Of a DNA stretch of 8,275 bases, positions 6,955-8,275 are shown piece by piece. Numbering within the stretch: position 1 is the first letter of the stretch; every line of letters starts with the position of its first letter. This DNA is from Candidatus Thioglobus sp. (GTDB lineage: Bacteria > Pseudomonadota > Gammaproteobacteria > PS1 > Pseudothioglobaceae): contig JAAOIF010000037.1 in assembly GCA_015163925.1 (NCBI GenBank), positions 1 through 8,275 on the forward strand. The letters are read 5' to 3'. A program made the translations under genes and the position numbers. Under the pieces are notes generated by a model. It made no database searches. It was not told the origin of the DNA and saw only the letters and a program-made list of their open reading frames with translations.

Positions 6955-7482
6955 ATGACACTAATAGTTGATTTAGACCGGACACTAATTGACACTGATT
7001 TGCTGTATAAATCATCAACTGGGCTGGCAAAAATTCGCCCTTGGCTGCTGCTGATTTACCCATTTTGGCTGCTGCGGGGCAAGGGTTATCTGAAAAGTGA
7101 AATCGCCAAACGCTTGGAGCTTGACATTCCCGCCCTGCCTTACATTCAAAGCACTATTGACTATATTATTCAGCGAAAAAATTCCGGTGATGAGATTATT
7201 CTGGCGACCGCATCACACAAAAATTACGCCCTTGCGGTGGCAAAATATCTCCAGCTTTTTGATGATGTTATGGCAAGCAGCAAGGACTTTAACCTCTCCG
7301 GCGGCAACAAAGCTGATAAATTAGTGAAACGCTTTGGCAAGCAAAATTTTGATTACATCGGCGACCACGCCAGAGATTTGCCGGTCTGGGAGTGTGCAAA
7401 TTTGGCAATTTTGGTCAATCCTTCCAAACGAGTTATTCAAAAAACTCAGCACTTGAATACTTTGATTTTATCTACTAAATAG
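6955..7482 (+). CDS. HAD-family hydrolase resembling the HAD domain of HAD-UbiA fusion proteins
   Basis: Predicted phosphatase-type HAD hydrolase of 175 residues. Motif I is DLDRT (6-10), with the nucleophile Asp6 and acid Asp8; motif II is LATAS (83-87, Thr85); Lys119 is the likely motif III; motif IV is GDHARD (136-141). The text around these (RTLIDTDLLYKS, PFWLLRGKGYLK, NLSGGNKADKLV, DLPVWECANLAILVNP) resembles the N-terminal HAD domain that is fused to a UbiA-type prenyltransferase in many bacteria. The UbiA part is absent: the protein stops just after the HAD domain, and nothing downstream resembles it. ATG 6955 was preferred over TTG 6904 because AAGG lies 5 nt before it and the HAD domain begins immediately. 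The gene is divergent from ccmH. Substrate unknown. Confidence 0.85.
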   Translation: MTLIVDLDRTLIDTDLLYKSSTGLAKIRPWLLLIYPFWLLRGKGYLKSEIAKRLELDIPALPYIQSTIDYIIQRKNSGDEIILATASHKNYALAVAKYLQLFDDVMASSKDFNLSGGNKADKLVKRFGKQNFDYIGDHARDLPVWECANLAILVNPSKRVIQKTQHLNTLILSTK

Positions 7483-7567
7483 TATTTTTTTGTTCGGCAT
7501 AAATCCAGTCATCAGACCAATCTTGCCCAAAATTATAGGTTTTTATGATGTAATTATTTCCTGTCAT
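7475..7567 (-). pseudogene. Possible short gene remnant (30 codons)
   Basis: The minus strand holds a short frame with protein-like composition (NNYIIKTYNFGQDWSDDW) between an ATG at 7567 and a TAG at 7475, overlapping the end of the HAD gene by 8 nt. I do not recognise the protein. The ATG lies in a repeat-like sequence, so this may be the 3' remnant of a decayed gene rather than a real small protein. No ribosome-binding site is seen. Confidence 0.2.
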
Positions 7568-7590
7568 TCTGAACAAGATTTAAGAATCTC
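7561..7590 (+). repeat. Dispersed-repeat-like palindromic element
   Basis: The sequence starts CTGTCATTCTGA and ends AGAATCTC, like a frequent intergenic palindromic repeat. Two alternative pairings exist: AGATT/AATCT around TAAG (7576-7589) and ATTCT/AGAAT around 12 nt (7566-7587). Only one copy is in this window, so its repeat status is inferred from memory of similar sequences. Confidence 0.35.
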
Positions 7591-7603
7591 ATCCAGTCGT
7601 GTG

Positions 7604-7622
7604 ACACAGGCCTTGCCTGTGT
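7604..7622 (+). terminator. Hairpin downstream of the HAD gene
   Basis: Perfect 8-bp stem ACACAGGC / GCCTGTGT with a 3-nt loop (CTT). It is 120 nt past the HAD stop and followed by AGAAATAAATTT rather than a U-run. It could be a terminator for the HAD transcript, a REP-like element, or a regulatory structure upstream of the lipoprotein gene. Confidence 0.45.
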
Positions 7623-7659
7623 AGAAATAAATTTAAGGCAAACGGAGTAAAAAATAGGG

Positions 7660-7665
7660 TATGAT
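7660..7665 (+). promoter_or_regulatory. Possible -10 box of the lipoprotein gene
   Basis: TATGAT lies 36 nt before the ATG at 7702, a plausible distance. No convincing -35 hexamer is found 16-18 nt upstream. Between them and the hairpin at 7604-7622 there is room for a regulator. Confidence 0.35.
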
Positions 7666-7701
7666 TTCCACTTTCAACTTTTAAAAACTAATGGAATTAT
7701 T

Positions 7702-8242
7702 ATGAAAAACTCAAACAAATTAAACCAATTTTTTGCTTTATCAATTATTTCAATCCTAACTCTAAGCCTTGCAAACTGCGGCAGTTCCACTAATGCGGGG
7801 GGGGGGGGGGGATTCTGATAATTCCCAAGGCGTTACAATAGATAAAACCAAAACAACGCTAATTGCCGGCGAAACCCTTACTCTGACTGCAACTCTGAAT
7901 TTTACTCCCACTGCCACAGCCACACTGACTTGGTCGATTGAGGGCGGAAATAATAATATTGCCAGTATCAATGGCGATATTTTGCATGCTTTGACGGTCG
8001 GCACAGTAGAAATATCTGCCACCACGATTGCCCTTGACGGCAGCACTCGGACCGGCACGCAAAGATTTAGAGTTACGCCTGTGCCTCCAGCAACTATTAC
8101 TACCGCATTCAATCCCCCAGTTGCCACCGGAACGCCAAATGAAGTAACGATTTCTTGGGCGGCGGTGGCTGGAGCTAATAGTTATAAACTCTATCAGTCC
8201 GCTGGCAATTTATCCGGTTTTGAAAATGGCGACCCCAGATAA
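7702..8242 (+). CDS. Lipoprotein with Ig-like and FN3 domains, frameshifted at a G15 tract and truncated at its 3' end
   Basis: The ATG at 7702 has GGAA 5 nt upstream. It opens a lipoprotein signal peptide: a charged N-terminus (MKNSNK), hydrophobic core FFALSIISILTLSLA, and a lipobox LANC with Cys26 (Asn at -1 is unusual), then GSSTNA. A run of 15 G (7797-7811) follows. In this frame translation ends at TGA 7816, giving 38 residues. The Ig-like domain (GVTIDKTKTTLIAGETLTL, TWSIEGGNNNIASINGD, TQRFRVTP) and FN3 domain (VTISWAAVAGANSYKLYQSA) continue in the +1-shifted frame to 8242. Removing one G or adding two restores a single lipoprotein with a glycine linker. The FN3 domain stops abruptly after ENGD (about 8233), where antisense rpsO begins; a FISUMP domain would be expected next. 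Same family as the fragment at 175-3351. Confidence 0.75.
7797..7811 (+). repeat. Poly-G tract (15 G) inside the lipoprotein coding sequence
   Basis: Uninterrupted 15-G homopolymer just after the lipobox, coding a polyglycine linker in any length that is a multiple of three from 14. With 15 G the signal peptide and Ig domain are in different frames; 14 or 17 G put them in one. This is the layout of slipped-strand phase-variable surface genes. A sequencing length error is the main alternative. Confidence 0.9.
8234..8240. other. Junction: FN3 sequence to rpsO
   Basis: FN3-like coding on the plus strand fits to 8233 (ENGD) and S15-like coding on the minus strand fits down to 8240, again tail to tail with at most about 6 nt between. 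Confidence 0.55.
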
Positions 8243-8275
8243 TAATTTTTTGCGCTTGGAAACTAAACGCAGCAA
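8240..8275 (-). CDS. rpsO: 30S ribosomal protein S15, internal fragment, truncated by the lipoprotein gene
   Basis: S15 binds 16S rRNA early in assembly of the 30S platform. Reading inward from the window edge, the minus strand encodes LLRLVSKRKKLL, which matches the conserved C-terminal S15 helix (in E. coli, LLRMVSQRRKLLDYLK). The next residues should be DYL; the frame instead reads SGVAIF, which is antisense to the FN3 coding region, so S15 sequence ends at about 8240. The 5' part would lie beyond the window. Only 12 residues support this call, but the pattern is distinctive. The last ~20-25 residues of S15 are missing at this locus. Confidence 0.6.

Larger units (their letters stand above)
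7483..7701 (+). other. Intergenic region before the lipoprotein gene
   Basis: It contains a possible gene remnant on the minus strand (to 7567), a sequence of the CTGTCATTCTGA...AGAATCTC type seen as a dispersed intergenic repeat in many bacterial genomes, a strong GC-rich hairpin (7604-7622), and a promoter-like -10 box (7660-7665) upstream of the lipoprotein ATG. No RNA gene was recognised. Confidence 0.6.

Noticed and set aside
7769..7771. ATG-like start at 7769 for the lipoprotein
   Set aside because: It would begin inside the lipobox region out of frame with the signal peptide, and has no ribosome-binding site. The signal peptide at 7702 with a frameshift at the G tract explains the region better.
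1..8275. tRNA, rRNA, integrase, insertion sequence or att site at the junctions
   Set aside because: None is visible on either strand. No transposase motifs, terminal inverted repeats or target duplications flank the three breakpoints.

Overview
The window looks like part of an AT-leaning proteobacterial chromosome, probably gammaproteobacterial. The S1 N-terminus, LysRS, Cmk and CcmH all read like gamma/beta-proteobacterial proteins. Interleaved with this core-gene DNA are pieces of a modular surface-protein family: bacterial Ig-like (BIG2-type) repeats, a fibronectin-III-like domain, and a FISUMP module (Fibrobacter succinogenes major paralogous domain).

Layout. (1) 2-~171, +: the 3' part of nadC, cut off about 30-40 residues before its expected end. 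(2) ~172-~3351, +: a large open frame with six Ig repeats, FN3, FISUMP, then Ig, FN3 and a half FISUMP. It has no start, no signal peptide and no natural C-terminus. (3) 3352-6360, -: a compact operon lysS > MazG-like pyrophosphohydrolase > cmk > rpsA, with rpsA cut after 140 residues. (4) ccmH, -, 44 nt upstream of lysS. (5) A divergent HAD phosphatase-like gene, +. (6) About 220 nt of intergenic DNA with two hairpins and a possible promoter. (7) A lipoprotein gene of the same Ig/FN3 family, +, starting at 7702. A run of 15 G just after its lipobox puts the signal peptide out of frame with the Ig domain. (8) The FN3 domain of that gene stops abruptly at about 8234 and runs into the 3'-truncated end of rpsO on the minus strand.

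Two observations stand out. First, the G15 tract is a strong candidate slipped-strand phase-variation switch: 14 or 17 G would restore one continuous lipoprotein, while 15 G gives a 38-residue peptide. Second, there are three separate places where an Ig/FN3/FISUMP sequence is joined directly to the inside of a conserved core gene (nadC, rpsA, rpsO), and each core gene keeps its upstream part and loses its 3' part. This is either a recombination or reservoir process involving this gene family, or a set of amplification/assembly chimeras. The sequence alone cannot decide, but disruption of rpsA makes an artefact, or an intact second copy elsewhere, a serious possibility.

The core genes serve translation (LysRS, S1, S15), nucleotide metabolism (Cmk, MazG-like), NAD synthesis (NadC) and cytochrome c maturation (CcmH). 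The Ig/FN3/FISUMP proteins are predicted to be surface-exposed or secreted.
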